Counted from the first letter of the stretch, positions 49,457 to 59,276 are shown. The stretch is 64,000 nt of DNA from Micromonospora inositola (GCF_900090285.1 NZ_LT607754.1:6102001-6166000); one strand, 5' to 3'. Numbers and translations: made by a program. Notes: a model not told the origin generated them from the sequence alone.

Positions 49457-50355
49457 CAGATTCCTTTCGACGGGTACGAGTCGACGCGCGGGGAGTCCGC
49501 GTCGGCGACGGAGGGGCGCGCCGCCGGGGCGGTCGGGCGCGCCAGGGACGGGCTGGTCAGGGCCGGCACCACGAGCGGCGCGCCGGTCACCGGGCAGGGC
49601 ACGACCACGCAGTCGAGCCCGAAGACGTCGCGGACCAGGTCGGCGGTGAGGATCTCGCGCGGCGGGCCGGCGGCCACCACCCCGCCCTCGCGCATGGCGA
49701 TCAGGTGGTCGGCGTACCGGGCGGCCTGGTTGAGGTCGTGCAGCACGGCGACCACGGTCCGGCCGCGTTCGGCGCGCAGCCGGTGCAGCAGGTCCAGCAC
49801 CTCCACCTGGTGGGCCAGGTCGAGGAAGGTGGTCGGCTCGTCCAGCAGCAGCGCCTCGGTGTCCTGGGCGAGGGTCATCGCGATCCAGACCCGCTGCCGC
49901 TGCCCGCCGGAGAGGGTGTCCACCGGACGGTCGGCGAGCCCGGCGACGTCGGCCTGGGCCATCGCCCGGTCGACGGCGGCGAAGTCCTGCTCCGACCACT
50001 GCCGCCACCACCGCTGGTACGGCTGCCGGCCTCGGCCGACCAGGTCCGCCACGGTGACCCCCTCGGGCACCAGCGGGCTCTGCGGCAGCACGCCGAGACG
50101 GCGGGCGACCTCCCGGGTGGGCAGCTCCCGGATCGCCGTGCCGTCCAGCAGCACGGCGCCGCGGCGCGGAGTGAGCAGCCGGGCCATGGTCCGCAGCAGC
50201 GTGGACTTGCCGCAGGCGTTCGGCCCGACGATGACGGTGAACGCGTCCGTGGGCAGGTCCACGTCGAGCCCGTCCAGCACGGTCCGCTCGTCGTAGCCGA
50301 CGGTCAGGTCGCGGGTCGAGAGCATCGCGCCTCGGGTGTCAGGGGTGCGGTTCAC
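49456..50355 (-). CDS. Siderophore ABC transporter ATP-binding protein
   Basis: A 299-residue ATPase of the FepC type. Walker A is VGPNACGKSTLLR, the signature is LSGGQRQRVWIAM, Walker B is ALLLDEPTTFLDL, and the switch His is in VLHDLNQAARYAD. The C-terminal tail is Pro/Ala-rich. I chose GTG 50355: it overlaps the stop of the upstream permease as GTGA, and GGAGG lies 5 nt upstream. An ATG at 50325 is the alternative. It powers the importer of this operon. Confidence 0.92.
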   Translation of the reverse strand: MNRTPDTRGAMLSTRDLTVGYDERTVLDGLDVDLPTDAFTVIVGPNACGKSTLLRTMARLLTPRRGAVLLDGTAIRELPTREVARRLGVLPQSPLVPEGVTVADLVGRGRQPYQRWWRQWSEQDFAAVDRAMAQADVAGLADRPVDTLSGGQRQRVWIAMTLAQDTEALLLDEPTTFLDLAHQVEVLDLLHRLRAERGRTVVAVLHDLNQAARYADHLIAMREGGVVAAGPPREILTADLVRDVFGLDCVVVPCPVTGAPLVVPALTSPSLARPTAPAARPSVADADSPRVDSYPSKGI

Positions 50356-51416
50356 GCGGACCTCCGCCGACGTCGGACCAGCAGGAACATCAGGTACGGA
50401 CCGCCGATGGCGGCGGTGAGCACGCCCGCCGGCAGTTGGGTGGGGGCGAAGAGCCGCCGGCCGGCCAGGTCGGCCAGCACCAGCAGCAGCGCGCCGACCA
50501 GGGCGGCGCAGACCAGCGGAGGCCGCTCGGCGCGGACCAGTCGGCGGGCCACCTGCGGGGCGACCAGCGCGACGAAGTCGACCGCGCCGACCTGGGCGGT
50601 GACGGTGGCGGCCAGCACGACGCCGGTGACGGCCAGGCCGACCCGCCGGGCCACCGGGCGCAGCCCGATCCCCCGGGCGGTGTCGTCGTCCAGCGCGGTG
50701 CCGTTGAGCGCCCACCCGGCCCAGGCCAGCACCGGCAGCAGGACGGCCAGGGTCAGCGCGATCCACGACGTCTCGGACCAGCCCCGGCCGGCCAGGGTGC
50801 CGATCAGCCAGATCTGCGCCCGCAGCCCGTCGATCGGGTCGGCGGAGAGCATGACCACCTCGGTCAGCGCCCGCAGGGCGAACGCGACGGCCACCCCGGC
50901 CAGCACGAACCGCTGGGCGGCCAGGCCGTGCCGGGCGCCGAGGGCGAGCAGCAGCAGCGCGGCGGCCAGCCCGCCGAGCAGCGCCGCCGGGGCGACCAGC
51001 ACGGCGGCGGCGCCGGTGGTGATCGCGACGGTGGCGGCCAGGCCCGCGCCCTGGGTGATGCCGATGACGTCGGGGCTGGCCAGGGGGTTGCGAGCCACGC
51101 TCTGGATGAGCGTGCCGGCGATCCCGAAGGCCGCCCCGGCCGTCGCGGCCAGCACGATCCGGGGCAGCCGCAGGTCGCGCACCACGAGGTCGTACGGGGT
51201 GCCGGCCCCCGACAGCGACCGCAGCACGTCGGCCGGGGCGACGTACGGGGTGCCGAGGGAGAGGCTGAGCACTACGGCGGCGGCGAGCAGCACGGCCGTC
51301 ACGGCGGCGACGAGCACCGCGCGGCGGCGGACCTGCACACTGACCGGTCCGAGCCGCAGGAGCGACCGGCCGGGCAGCCCGGCGTACGTCGGGCGGGACG
51401 ACTCGACGGCGGTCAC
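50352..51416 (-). CDS. Siderophore ABC transporter permease (FecCD family), second
   Basis: A 354-residue permease with about 9-10 helices. It has LRLPRIVLAATAGAAFGIAG, a typical FecCD start, and NPLASPDVIGITQGAGLAA, the conserved family motif. It forms the membrane channel with the other permease. GTG 51416 overlaps the stop of the first permease gene in the form GTGA, so translation is coupled. Confidence 0.92.
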   Translation of the reverse strand: MTAVESSRPTYAGLPGRSLLRLGPVSVQVRRRAVLVAAVTAVLLAAAVVLSLSLGTPYVAPADVLRSLSGAGTPYDLVVRDLRLPRIVLAATAGAAFGIAGTLIQSVARNPLASPDVIGITQGAGLAATVAITTGAAAVLVAPAALLGGLAAALLLLALGARHGLAAQRFVLAGVAVAFALRALTEVVMLSADPIDGLRAQIWLIGTLAGRGWSETSWIALTLAVLLPVLAWAGWALNGTALDDDTARGIGLRPVARRVGLAVTGVVLAATVTAQVGAVDFVALVAPQVARRLVRAERPPLVCAALVGALLLVLADLAGRRLFAPTQLPAGVLTAAIGGPYLMFLLVRRRRRSA

Positions 51417-52459
51417 GCGGTCATCACCTTCGCCCGGCGGACCAGGTACGCCAGCAGCGGGGCGCCGACCAGCGCGGTGACGATCCCGGCCGGCACCTCG
51501 CCGGGCGGGGCGACCAGCCGGCCGACGACGTCGGCGCCGAGCAGCAGGGCGGGCCCGAGCAGGGCGGAGATCGCCAGGGTCCACCGGTGGTCGGCGCCGA
51601 CCAGTGCCCGGGCCAGGTGCGGCACGGCGAGCCCGACGAAGGCGATCGGCCCGGCGGCGGCCACGGCGGCGCCGGTGAGCAGCACGGCGGCGGCGCCGCC
51701 GCCGAGGCGTACCAGGCCGATCCGGTGGCCGAGGCCGCGGGCGACGTCGTCGCCGAGGGCGAGCGCGTCGAGGCCCCGGGCGACCAGCGCGGCCAGCGCC
51801 AGCCCGGCGAGGACGAACGGCAGCACCTGTCCGGCGACGCCGACGTCCCGGCCGGTCAGCCCGCCGACCACCCAGAAGCGGTACTCCTCGAAGGTGCGCG
51901 CGTCGATGCTGAGCATGGCGTACACCCCGGCGGCGAGACTGGCGTCGAGGGCCGCGCCGACCAGCGCGAGGGTGACCGGGCTGGCGCCCTCGCGGGTGCC
52001 GCTGGCGACGGCGAGGACGAGCAGGCCGGCGGCGAGCGCGCCGGCGACGGCGAACCAGACGTACCCGGCGAGGCTGGCGACGCCGAAGACCGCGATGGCG
52101 AGCACCACGCCGAACGAGGCGCCGGCGCTGATGCCGAGAATCCGCGGTTCGGCGAGGGGGTTGCGGGTGAGCGCCTGGAAGAGCACCCCGGCGACGGCGA
52201 GCGCGAGCCCGACGGTCAACCCCAGGGCCGTACGCGGCAGGCGCAGCTCCCGGACGATGGTGGTGGCCTCGCCGCCGTCCGGGGCGGTGAGCGCCTGCCA
52301 CACCTGGTCGACGGCGAGCGGGCGGCTGCCGAGGGCGAGGCTGGCCAGCAGGGCAACGGCCAGCAGCAGGGCCGCCGTCGCGGCGACGGCCGCCCGGCGG
52401 CCGGACCGCCGGCGGCTCGGGACGCCGGCACGGTCGGGTCGGGTGGCGACGGTGGTCAC
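51413..52459 (-). CDS. Siderophore ABC transporter permease (FecCD family), first
   Basis: A 348-residue permease. It shows LRLPRTALGLTVGLALAVAGVLFQ and NPLAEPRILGISAGASFGVV, the FecCD signatures. It is the first gene of a four-gene operon in the order permease, permease, ATPase, binding protein, joined by overlaps of 4, 4 and 1 bp. GTG 52459 follows two iron boxes (52483-52525) that would put the whole operon under IdeR/DmdR-type control. Confidence 0.92.
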   Translation of the reverse strand: MTTVATRPDRAGVPSRRRSGRRAAVAATAALLLAVALLASLALGSRPLAVDQVWQALTAPDGGEATTIVRELRLPRTALGLTVGLALAVAGVLFQALTRNPLAEPRILGISAGASFGVVLAIAVFGVASLAGYVWFAVAGALAAGLLVLAVASGTREGASPVTLALVGAALDASLAAGVYAMLSIDARTFEEYRFWVVGGLTGRDVGVAGQVLPFVLAGLALAALVARGLDALALGDDVARGLGHRIGLVRLGGGAAAVLLTGAAVAAAGPIAFVGLAVPHLARALVGADHRWTLAISALLGPALLLGADVVGRLVAPPGEVPAGIVTALVGAPLLAYLVRRAKVMTA

Positions 52460-52482
52460 GGCAGCACTCCGCCCCTCTCGGC

Positions 52483-52525
52483 TTAGGATCGCCTTACCTT
52501 AGCCGATCGGGTTAGGTGTACCTAA
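52483..52525. promoter_or_regulatory. Two IdeR/DmdR-type iron boxes
   Basis: The 19-mer at 52483-52501 (leftward TAAGGTAAGGCGATCCTAA) resembles the consensus TTAGGTTAGGCTAACCTAA, with about 14 matching bases. A second site overlaps a near-palindrome GTTAGGT-GT-ACCTAAC at 52511-52526. Both lie directly upstream of the importer operon and could also affect the divergent YciI gene. Fe2+-bound repressor would shut the operon. Confidence 0.8.
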
Positions 52526-52650
52526 CTCGGATTCGTCGATGCGGCGTCGCCCCTCGGCCGGCGGCGCGCCGGACAATGGACGCCGCCCGGACGGGGCCGC
52601 TACCGGCAACAGGCGGACAATCCGGGTGTTCTCGCCCCTACGCTGGCGGC

Positions 52651-53010
52651 ATGCGATTCGACCAGCACACCGTCGTCCTCCTGGCCCGTCCGTCGGATCC
52701 GCCCGAGCTGCCGCTGGACGCGATCGACCGCCTTCAGGACGCGCACCTGGCGCACCAGGCCGGCCTGGCGGAGCAGGGCGCGCTCCTCGCCGCCGGCCCG
52801 CTCCTCGGCGCCGACGACGAACGGCTGCGCGGCTTCGCCGTGCTCTCGGTGGACCCGGAGATGGCCCGCGAGCTGTACGCCAACGACCCGGCCGTCCGGG
52901 CCGGACGGCTGGTCGCGCAGGTGATGAGCTGGATGGTGCCGGAGGGCAACCTGCGCTTCGAGGACGTGCCGGTCCCCCGGTCGATGCTGGAGGCGGCGTC
53001 CGGAGACTGA
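52651..53010 (+). CDS. YciI-family protein
   Basis: A 119-residue single-domain protein of the YciI (DUF1330-like) ferredoxin fold. QDAHLAHQAGLAEQGALLAAGPLLG is typical, and a conserved His-Asp pair lies in the fold's pocket. The biochemical role is unknown. ATG 52651 follows TACGCT (52639-52644) by 6 nt, suggesting a leaderless mRNA. It is divergent from the iron operon and ends 6 bp before the convergent deaminase. Confidence 0.8.
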   Translation: MRFDQHTVVLLARPSDPPELPLDAIDRLQDAHLAHQAGLAEQGALLAAGPLLGADDERLRGFAVLSVDPEMARELYANDPAVRAGRLVAQVMSWMVPEGNLRFEDVPVPRSMLEAASGD

Positions 53011-53016
53011 CCGGGG

Positions 53017-53490
53017 TCAGTCCTCCGCGGCCGGGCGGCTGCCCGGCACGACGGGCATCGGCCACACCCCGGTCCGCGGCACCGTCGCCAGCTCCACCTG
53101 CTGGTCGGCCCAGACGTACGTCTCGGGCAGCAGGTCGGCCACCGGGACCGCGCGCAGCCCGTCCGCCGGGCCGACGATCACCTTGATCGACGGGAAGTAG
53201 TCGAGCAGCACCTGCCGGCAGCGGCCGCACGGCGGGATGACGCCCCGGCCCCGGTCCCCCACCGCGACGATGGTCTCCAGCTCGGTCACGCCCTGGGTGG
53301 CGGCGGCGCCGATCGCCACCACCTCGGCACACGGTCCACCGGTGAAGTGGTAGACGTTCACGCCGGTGAAGACCCGCCCGTCGGCGCTGCGCGCGGCGGC
53401 GGCGACGGTGTGGTTCTCGCTGCGGCAGCGCAGCTTGGCGACGGCGGTGGCCGCCTGCACGAGCGCCCGGTCCGTGTCCCGCATGATCAT
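53017..53490 (-). CDS. Cytidine/deoxycytidine deaminase (or blasticidin-S-deaminase-like)
   Basis: A 157-residue zinc deaminase. The metal-site ligands are C54, C88 and C91 (GGPCAE, PPCGRC), and the general acid/base is E56. Size and PCGRCRQVL match cytidine deaminase (Cdd); blasticidin-S deaminases share the fold, so the substrate is uncertain. ATG 53490 and 53484 are both possible; neither has a strong ribosome site. Confidence 0.85.
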   Translation of the reverse strand: MIMRDTDRALVQAATAVAKLRCRSENHTVAAAARSADGRVFTGVNVYHFTGGPCAEVVAIGAAATQGVTELETIVAVGDRGRGVIPPCGRCRQVLLDYFPSIKVIVGPADGLRAVPVADLLPETYVWADQQVELATVPRTGVWPMPVVPGSRPAAED

Positions 53491-53644
53491 CCCGTCCCGT
53501 CGAGCGATGTCGGTCGGCGGCCACTCTAGTGCGACGACCGGCACCGAACTCGGAGGGCGCGCGCGGAGCCGGTCCCGGACGACGCCGGCGGGGGCGGTAA
53601 CCCGGCGGCGGTTCGGCGCGGGGCTGCCTATTCTTGGCGACGAC

Positions 53645-56600
53645 ATGCAGAATCCAGCCGTACCCGCCGCGCCCGACACTGTTCGCGAGCTGCACCGCCG
53701 CCTCCCCACCCTGATGTTCCGCGACCAGCGCCGGCTGCAGCGCCGGCTGGACGGGGTCCGGAAGCTGCGCGACCCGCAGCGCCGGGAGGCCGCGCTCGCC
53801 GAGATCGACGCCGACGTCACGCGCGCCGAGGCGCGGCTGGCGATCCGGCGCGCCGCCGTTCCGGTGATCACCTACCCGGCGCAACTACCGGTCAGCGAGC
53901 GCAAGGACGACATCGCCGCCGCCATCCGCGACCACCAGGTGGTGATCGTGGCCGGCGAGACCGGCTCCGGCAAGACCACCCAGCTGCCCAAGATCTGCCT
54001 GGAGCTGGGGCGCGGGGTGAACGGACTGATCGGGCACACCCAGCCACGCCGGCTCGCCGCGCGTACGGTCGCCGACCGGATCGCCGAGGAGCTCGGCACC
54101 GAGCTGGGCGACGTGGTGGGCTACAAGGTCCGCTTCACCGATCAGGTGGGCGACAACAGCCTGGTCAAGCTGATGACCGACGGCATCCTCCTGGCCGAGC
54201 TGCAGACCGACCGGATGCTGCGCCAGTACGACACGCTGATCATCGACGAGGCGCACGAGCGCAGCCTCAACATCGACTTCATCCTGGGCTACCTCAGGCA
54301 GCTCCTCCCCCGCCGACCGGACCTCAAGGTGATCATCACCTCGGCGACCATCGAGACCGACCGCTTCGCCCGGCACTTCGCCGGGCCGCCGACCGAGGAG
54401 GCGCCGGACGGCGTGCCCGCGCCGGTCGTCGAGGTGTCCGGGCGGACCTACCCGGTCGAGGTGCGGTACCGGCCGCTGGTCGAGGTCAGCGAGGCCGAGG
54501 AGGACGAGGCCGACGAGGCCGACGAGGAGAACGTCCGCGACCAGATCCAGGCCATCGGCGACGCGGTCGAGGAGCTGGCCGCCGAGGGGCCCGGCGACAT
54601 CCTGGTCTTCCTCAGCGGCGAGCGGGAGATCCGGGACACCGCCGACGCGCTCGGCAAGCTGGTGCAGAAGAAGCGGTCGCTGCTCGGCACCGAGATCCTG
54701 CCGCTGTACGCCCGCCTCTCCACCGCCGAGCAGCACCGGGTCTTCGCCCCGCACGCCGGACGCCGGGTGGTGCTCGCCACCAACGTCGCGGAGACCTCAC
54801 TGACCGTCCCCGGCATCAAGTACGTGGTCGACCCGGGCACGGCGCGGATCTCCCGCTACTCGAGCCGGCTCAAGGTGCAGCGGCTGCCCATCGAGCCGGT
54901 CTCGCAGGCCTCGGCCAACCAGCGCAAGGGCCGCTGCGGTCGTACCTCGGACGGCATCTGCATCCGCCTCTACGACGAGCAGGACTTCCTCTCCCGCCCC
55001 GGGTTCACCGATCCGGAGATCGTGCGGACCAACCTCGCCTCGGTCATCCTCCAGATGACCTCGATCGGGCTGGGCGACATCGGCGCCTTCCCGTTCATCG
55101 ACCCGCCGGACCGGCGCAACGTCACCGACGGCGTGAACCTGCTGCACGAGCTGGGCGCGCTGGACCCGACCGAGAGCGACCCGGCGAAGCGCCTCACCCC
55201 GCTGGGCCGGCGGCTCGCCCAGCTCCCGGTAGACCCCCGACTGGCCCGGATGGTGCTGGAGGGTGAGCGCAACGGCTGCGCCACCGAGGTGATGGTGATC
55301 GCCGCCGCGCTCTCCATCCAGGATCCGCGGGAGCGGCCGGCGGAGAAGCAGGCTCAGGCCGACCAGGCGCACGCCCGGTTCGCCGACAAGGAATCCGACT
55401 TCGTCGCGTTCCTGAACCTCTGGCGCTACCTGCGGGAGCAGCAGCGGGCGCTGTCGTCCAGCGCGTTCCGCCGGATGTGCAAGGCGGAATACCTGAACTA
55501 CCTGCGGGTCCGCGAGTGGCAGGACATCGTCAGCCAGTTGCGCCAGGTGATACGTACCCCCGAAGGAGGGCGACCGGCGCGCGACGCCGACGGCGCCCGG
55601 CGCGGCCCGGCCGCGGACCTGCCGGAGGAGATCGACACCCCGAAGGTGCACCAGTCGCTGCTCCCCGGCCTGTTGTCGCACGTCGGGCTGAAGGACGCGC
55701 AGAAGCACGAGTATCTGGGCGCCCGGGGGGCGAAGTTCGCGCTCTTCCCCGGCTCGGCGCTGTTCAAGAAGCCGCCGCGCTGGGTGATGGCGGCCGAGCT
55801 GGTGGAGACCTCCCGGCTCTGGGGCCGGGTGAACGGCCGGATCGAGCCCGAGTGGGTCGAACCGCTCGCCCAGCACCTGGTGAAGCGCAGCTACAGCGAG
55901 CCGCACTGGGAGAAGAAGCAGGCCGCGGTGATGGCCTACGAGAAGGTCACCCTGTACGGCATCCCGCTGGTCACCTCCCGCAAGGTCAACTTCGGCCGGA
56001 TCGACCCGGCGCTGTCCCGGGAGCTGTTCATCCGGCACGCCCTGGTGGAGGGCGACTGGCAGACCCACCACCAGTTCTGGCGGGACAACCAGCGGCTCCT
56101 GGCCGAGATCGAGGAGCTGGAGAGCCGGGCCCGGCGGCGGGACATCCTGGTCGACGACGAGACGATCTTCGGCTTCTACGACGAGCGGATCCCCGCCGAC
56201 GTGGTCTCCGGGCGGCACTTCGACTCGTGGTGGAAGCCGACCCGCCGGGAGCGGCCCGACCTGCTCACCTTCACCCGCGAGCTGCTGGTGAACGCCGGCC
56301 GGGGCGGGGTGGACGAGGCCGACTACCCGGACGAGTGGCAGGCCGACGGGGTGGCGCTGCCGCTGACCTACCGCTTCGAGCCGGGCACCCCCACCGACGG
56401 CGTGACGGTCGACATCCCGCTGCCGATGCTCAACCAGGTGCCGGCGGAGAGCTTCGACTGGCAGGTGCCGGGGCTGCGCGAGGAGCTGGTGGTCGCGCTG
56501 ATCCGGTCGCTGCCCAAGGCGGTCCGTCGCAACTTCGTGCCGGTGCCGGACTATGCCCGGGCGGCCCTGGCCGCGATGCCGGCCGGCGAGGAGCCGCTGC

Positions 56601-57685
56601 TCGACGCGCTCACCCGGCAGCTGCGCCGGATGACCGGGGTGACCGTGCCCCGGGACGCCTGGGACGTGGCCAAGCTGCCGCCGCACCTGCGGGTGACGTT
56701 CCGGGTGCTCGGCGAGGACGACACGCCGGTCGCCGAGGGCAAGGACCTGCCGGCCCTGCAACGCGAGCTCCGCCAGGAGGTACGCCAGGTCGTCGCCGCC
56801 GCCGCGCCGGACGTGGCCCGGACCGGCCTGACCCAGTGGAGCATCGGCGCCCTGCCGCGCACCATCGAGCAGGTCCGCGCCGGCTACGCGGTGACCGCGT
56901 ACCCGGCCCTGGTCGACGAGGGCGCCACGGTCGGGGTGAAGGTCTTCGACTCCGAGGCCGAGCAGGCCGCCGCGCACTGGGCGGGCAGCCGCCGGCTGCT
57001 GCGGCTGACCGTCCCGTCGCCGGCGAAGTTCCTTCAGGGGCGGCTGTCGAACGAGGCGAAGCTGGCGCTGAGCCGCAACCCGCACGGCGGCGTGCAGGAA
57101 CTGATCGAGGACGCGGCGGGCGCGGCCATCGACAAGCTGATCGCCGACGCGGGCGGCCCGGCCTGGGACGCCGAGGGCTTCGCCGCGCTGCGCGACAAGG
57201 TCCGCGCCGACCTGGTGGACACCGTGGTCGAGGTGATGGACCGGGTCCGCAGGGTGCTCGCCGCCGCCTACGCGGTGGAGCAGCGGCTCGGCGCGACCCG
57301 GAACCTGGCCGTGGTGGCCGCCCTCGCCGACATCCGCAACCAGCTCTCCGGCCTGGTGCACAAGGGCTTCATCACCGAGGCCGGATACGCCCGCCTGCCC
57401 GACCTGCTGCGCTACCTCACCGCGATCGAGCGCCGGCTGGACCGGCTGCCCGGCAACCCGCAGCGGGACAAACAGCAGCAGGACCGGATCGCCGTGGTGC
57501 AGAAGGAGTACGCGGACATGCTCGCCGCGCTGCCGCCGAGCCGCCGGCAGTCCGCGGCGGTCCCGCAGATCCGCTGGATGATCGAGGAGCTGCGGGTGAA
57601 CGTCTTCGCCCAGGGCCTCGGCACCCCGTACCCGGTGTCCGAGCAGCGGATCTACCGGGCGATGGACGACGCCGAGGCACGCTGA
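53645..57685 (+). CDS. hrpA: ATP-dependent RNA helicase HrpA
   Basis: A 1346-residue DEAH-box helicase, full length for HrpA. Walker A is AGETGSGKTTQLPK, motif II is IIDEAHERSLNID, motif III is ITSATIETDRF, and motif VI lies in NQRKGRCGRTSDGIC. The rest is the large HrpA C-terminal region (HA2, OB and DUF3418). It is linked to RNA processing and translation rescue. ATG 53645 follows TATTCT (53629-53634) by 10 nt and lacks a ribosome site. Its last 34 bp overlap the convergent MFS gene. Confidence 0.93.
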   Translation: MQNPAVPAAPDTVRELHRRLPTLMFRDQRRLQRRLDGVRKLRDPQRREAALAEIDADVTRAEARLAIRRAAVPVITYPAQLPVSERKDDIAAAIRDHQVVIVAGETGSGKTTQLPKICLELGRGVNGLIGHTQPRRLAARTVADRIAEELGTELGDVVGYKVRFTDQVGDNSLVKLMTDGILLAELQTDRMLRQYDTLIIDEAHERSLNIDFILGYLRQLLPRRPDLKVIITSATIETDRFARHFAGPPTEEAPDGVPAPVVEVSGRTYPVEVRYRPLVEVSEAEEDEADEADEENVRDQIQAIGDAVEELAAEGPGDILVFLSGEREIRDTADALGKLVQKKRSLLGTEILPLYARLSTAEQHRVFAPHAGRRVVLATNVAETSLTVPGIKYVVDPGTARISRYSSRLKVQRLPIEPVSQASANQRKGRCGRTSDGICIRLYDEQDFLSRPGFTDPEIVRTNLASVILQMTSIGLGDIGAFPFIDPPDRRNVTDGVNLLHELGALDPTESDPAKRLTPLGRRLAQLPVDPRLARMVLEGERNGCATEVMVIAAALSIQDPRERPAEKQAQADQAHARFADKESDFVAFLNLWRYLREQQRALSSSAFRRMCKAEYLNYLRVREWQDIVSQLRQVIRTPEGGRPARDADGARRGPAADLPEEIDTPKVHQSLLPGLLSHVGLKDAQKHEYLGARGAKFALFPGSALFKKPPRWVMAAELVETSRLWGRVNGRIEPEWVEPLAQHLVKRSYSEPHWEKKQAAVMAYEKVTLYGIPLVTSRKVNFGRIDPALSRELFIRHALVEGDWQTHHQFWRDNQRLLAEIEELESRARRRDILVDDETIFGFYDERIPADVVSGRHFDSWWKPTRRERPDLLTFTRELLVNAGRGGVDEADYPDEWQADGVALPLTYRFEPGTPTDGVTVDIPLPMLNQVPAESFDWQVPGLREELVVALIRSLPKAVRRNFVPVPDYARAALAAMPAGEEPLLDALTRQLRRMTGVTVPRDAWDVAKLPPHLRVTFRVLGEDDTPVAEGKDLPALQRELRQEVRQVVAAAAPDVARTGLTQWSIGALPRTIEQVRAGYAVTAYPALVDEGATVGVKVFDSEAEQAAAHWAGSRRLLRLTVPSPAKFLQGRLSNEAKLALSRNPHGGVQELIEDAAGAAIDKLIADAGGPAWDAEGFAALRDKVRADLVDTVVEVMDRVRRVLAAAYAVEQRLGATRNLAVVAALADIRNQLSGLVHKGFITEAGYARLPDLLRYLTAIERRLDRLPGNPQRDKQQQDRIAVVQKEYADMLAALPPSRRQSAAVPQIRWMIEELRVNVFAQGLGTPYPVSEQRIYRAMDDAEAR

Positions 57686-58905
57686 CCGGGGGGCATGCCG
57701 TCCGGATCAGCTGAGCTCGCCCCGCGAAGCGCCACGTACAGCAGCAGAGCGGAGAGGGCGGTCAGGACGGGCGCCACGGCGAAACCGGTGGTCAGTCCGA
57801 CGTGGTCGGCGAGAAGGCCCAGCAGGAACGGGGCGCCGAGGACCAGCACCCCGCCGAGCAGCTGGACGAGGGCGTTGGCAGCGTCGGTGTCGTCCGGGGC
57901 CGCGGCCAGGGTCAGGGCGAGGGCCAACGGGAACTGGTTGGCGATGCCCAGACCTGTGACGAAGAGACCGAGCAGGGCGGGAACGACGCCCCCGGGAAGC
58001 CACAGGGCAGCCAGACCGGCGAGGGTGACCGCCAGGGACAACCCCATCAGAAAGGCAGCGCGCCCGGGACGGCGGGTGAGACGAGCACCGGCGAGCCGAC
58101 CCAGCAGGATGCCCGCGTAGAACACCGTCATGGCTGTCGCCGCGGTGGAGGTGGAGAACCCTCTGGCGGCGCTCAACAGCTCCGCGCCGAAGTACACGAC
58201 GCAGAACTCGACCCCGATGCCGACCGCCACCAGCAGAGCCAGCAACCGACAGACCACGGAGAGCCCGGCGCGGCGTCCGCCCCGCTGCGCGGCGGGTGGG
58301 CGCGGCACTGACGGGAACGGCTGGTGCCGGTGCACGACGGCCAGGGCGACCAGGATGACGGCGGGGAGAGCCATGGCAACCCGCCAGGTGCTGGTGAGCG
58401 CATGGCTCATTCCGAGGGCCAGCGGAGCGACGACGGCGCAGAGGCCGGCCCCGATGTTCATCTCGACCAGTGCCTGGTCTCGTCGCGGGCCATGATGGTC
58501 GGCGACCAGCGACTGGGTGGTGGTCTGCACGGTGGTGCCGGCAAAGCCCATGACGAGTGCGCCCAGCATGGTGAGCTGGATGCTCTGGGTGGTGGTGAAC
58601 AGGGCGGCGCCTGCGGTGGTCACCAGTGCCGACCGCCACAGCACCGCACGGCGGCCCATCCTCGCCGCCAACCGGGCGAAAGCGGCTCCCGACAGCACGG
58701 AACCGGCTGCCCAGAGCGCCGAGTAGACGCTGAGCACGGTGTAGGAGAAGTGGAGTTCCTGGCGAAGCAGCGCAAGGGCCGGACCAAAGGCGTACAGCCA
58801 GAAGGTGTAGGCACCGAGGGCGCTGTAGGTCAGCAGCGTCAGCCCGTCCCGCACGAAGACGTCGCCGTCGGCCCGCAGGGTGGACCTTCGCGCGTTCTGT
58901 CCCAT
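57652..58905 (-). CDS. MFS transporter in the low-GC island
   Basis: A 417-residue permease with about 12 helices. The first loop after helix 2 has LAARMGRRAVLWRSAL (motif A-like), and later GLGIANQFPLALALTLA. It is likely an exporter; the substrate is unknown. Composition is lower than usual for the window (40 of 60 G/C in 58201-58260). ATG 58905 follows a purine-rich segment (AAGGACC, 13 nt). It is divergent from the MBL-Rieske gene and probably belongs with it, and its 3' end overlaps hrpA by 34 bp. Confidence 0.8.
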   Translation of the reverse strand: MGQNARRSTLRADGDVFVRDGLTLLTYSALGAYTFWLYAFGPALALLRQELHFSYTVLSVYSALWAAGSVLSGAAFARLAARMGRRAVLWRSALVTTAGAALFTTTQSIQLTMLGALVMGFAGTTVQTTTQSLVADHHGPRRDQALVEMNIGAGLCAVVAPLALGMSHALTSTWRVAMALPAVILVALAVVHRHQPFPSVPRPPAAQRGGRRAGLSVVCRLLALLVAVGIGVEFCVVYFGAELLSAARGFSTSTAATAMTVFYAGILLGRLAGARLTRRPGRAAFLMGLSLAVTLAGLAALWLPGGVVPALLGLFVTGLGIANQFPLALALTLAAAPDDTDAANALVQLLGGVLVLGAPFLLGLLADHVGLTTGFAVAPVLTALSALLLYVALRGASSADPDGMPPGQRASASSIAR

Positions 58906-59276
58906 ACCTGCGGGAAGGTCCTTCCGGTCGGAGAGGGGTCCCACCGACCTCCGGTGGCCGTGCGACTGTAGCCGGCCGCCGCTCGGCGAAGAATCCACGT
59001 CAGGTGGTACCGCCAGCCGGCGGAGGACGGCCCCCTGACCCTCGGCGCGAGGTGACTCACCCCGCAGCCTCAAAACGCCTGAAACCGCACAATGTACGCG
59101 TCTGGTGCATTACGCTTCCTCGACGAAGCCCGGGCGACTACGAGGCTGGTCCGCCAGCTCGCACCAAGCGCCTGGCCAGCGAACAGGCCCCTTCGTAAGC
59201 GGGTCGATCCCCGGGAACGACAGGCTGGTCAAGGGCGTGGGAAACAGCTATGACATGTCGAACGGAGCGGCAACGG
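58906..59276. promoter_or_regulatory. Divergent intergenic region with operator-like dyad
   Basis: No gene is seen in this 371-bp stretch. AATGTAC (59091-59097) and GTGCATT (59105-59111) form a dyad of 7-bp arms (one mismatch) around a 7-bp centre, and TACGCT (59111-59116) overlaps it as a possible -10 box for the rightward gene. The region is clearly less GC-rich than its surroundings and would control both the MFS and the MBL-Rieske genes. Confidence 0.5.

Noticed and set aside
54797..57361. Leftward open frame of 854 codons
   Set aside because: Antisense to hrpA. Composition is that of a shadow.
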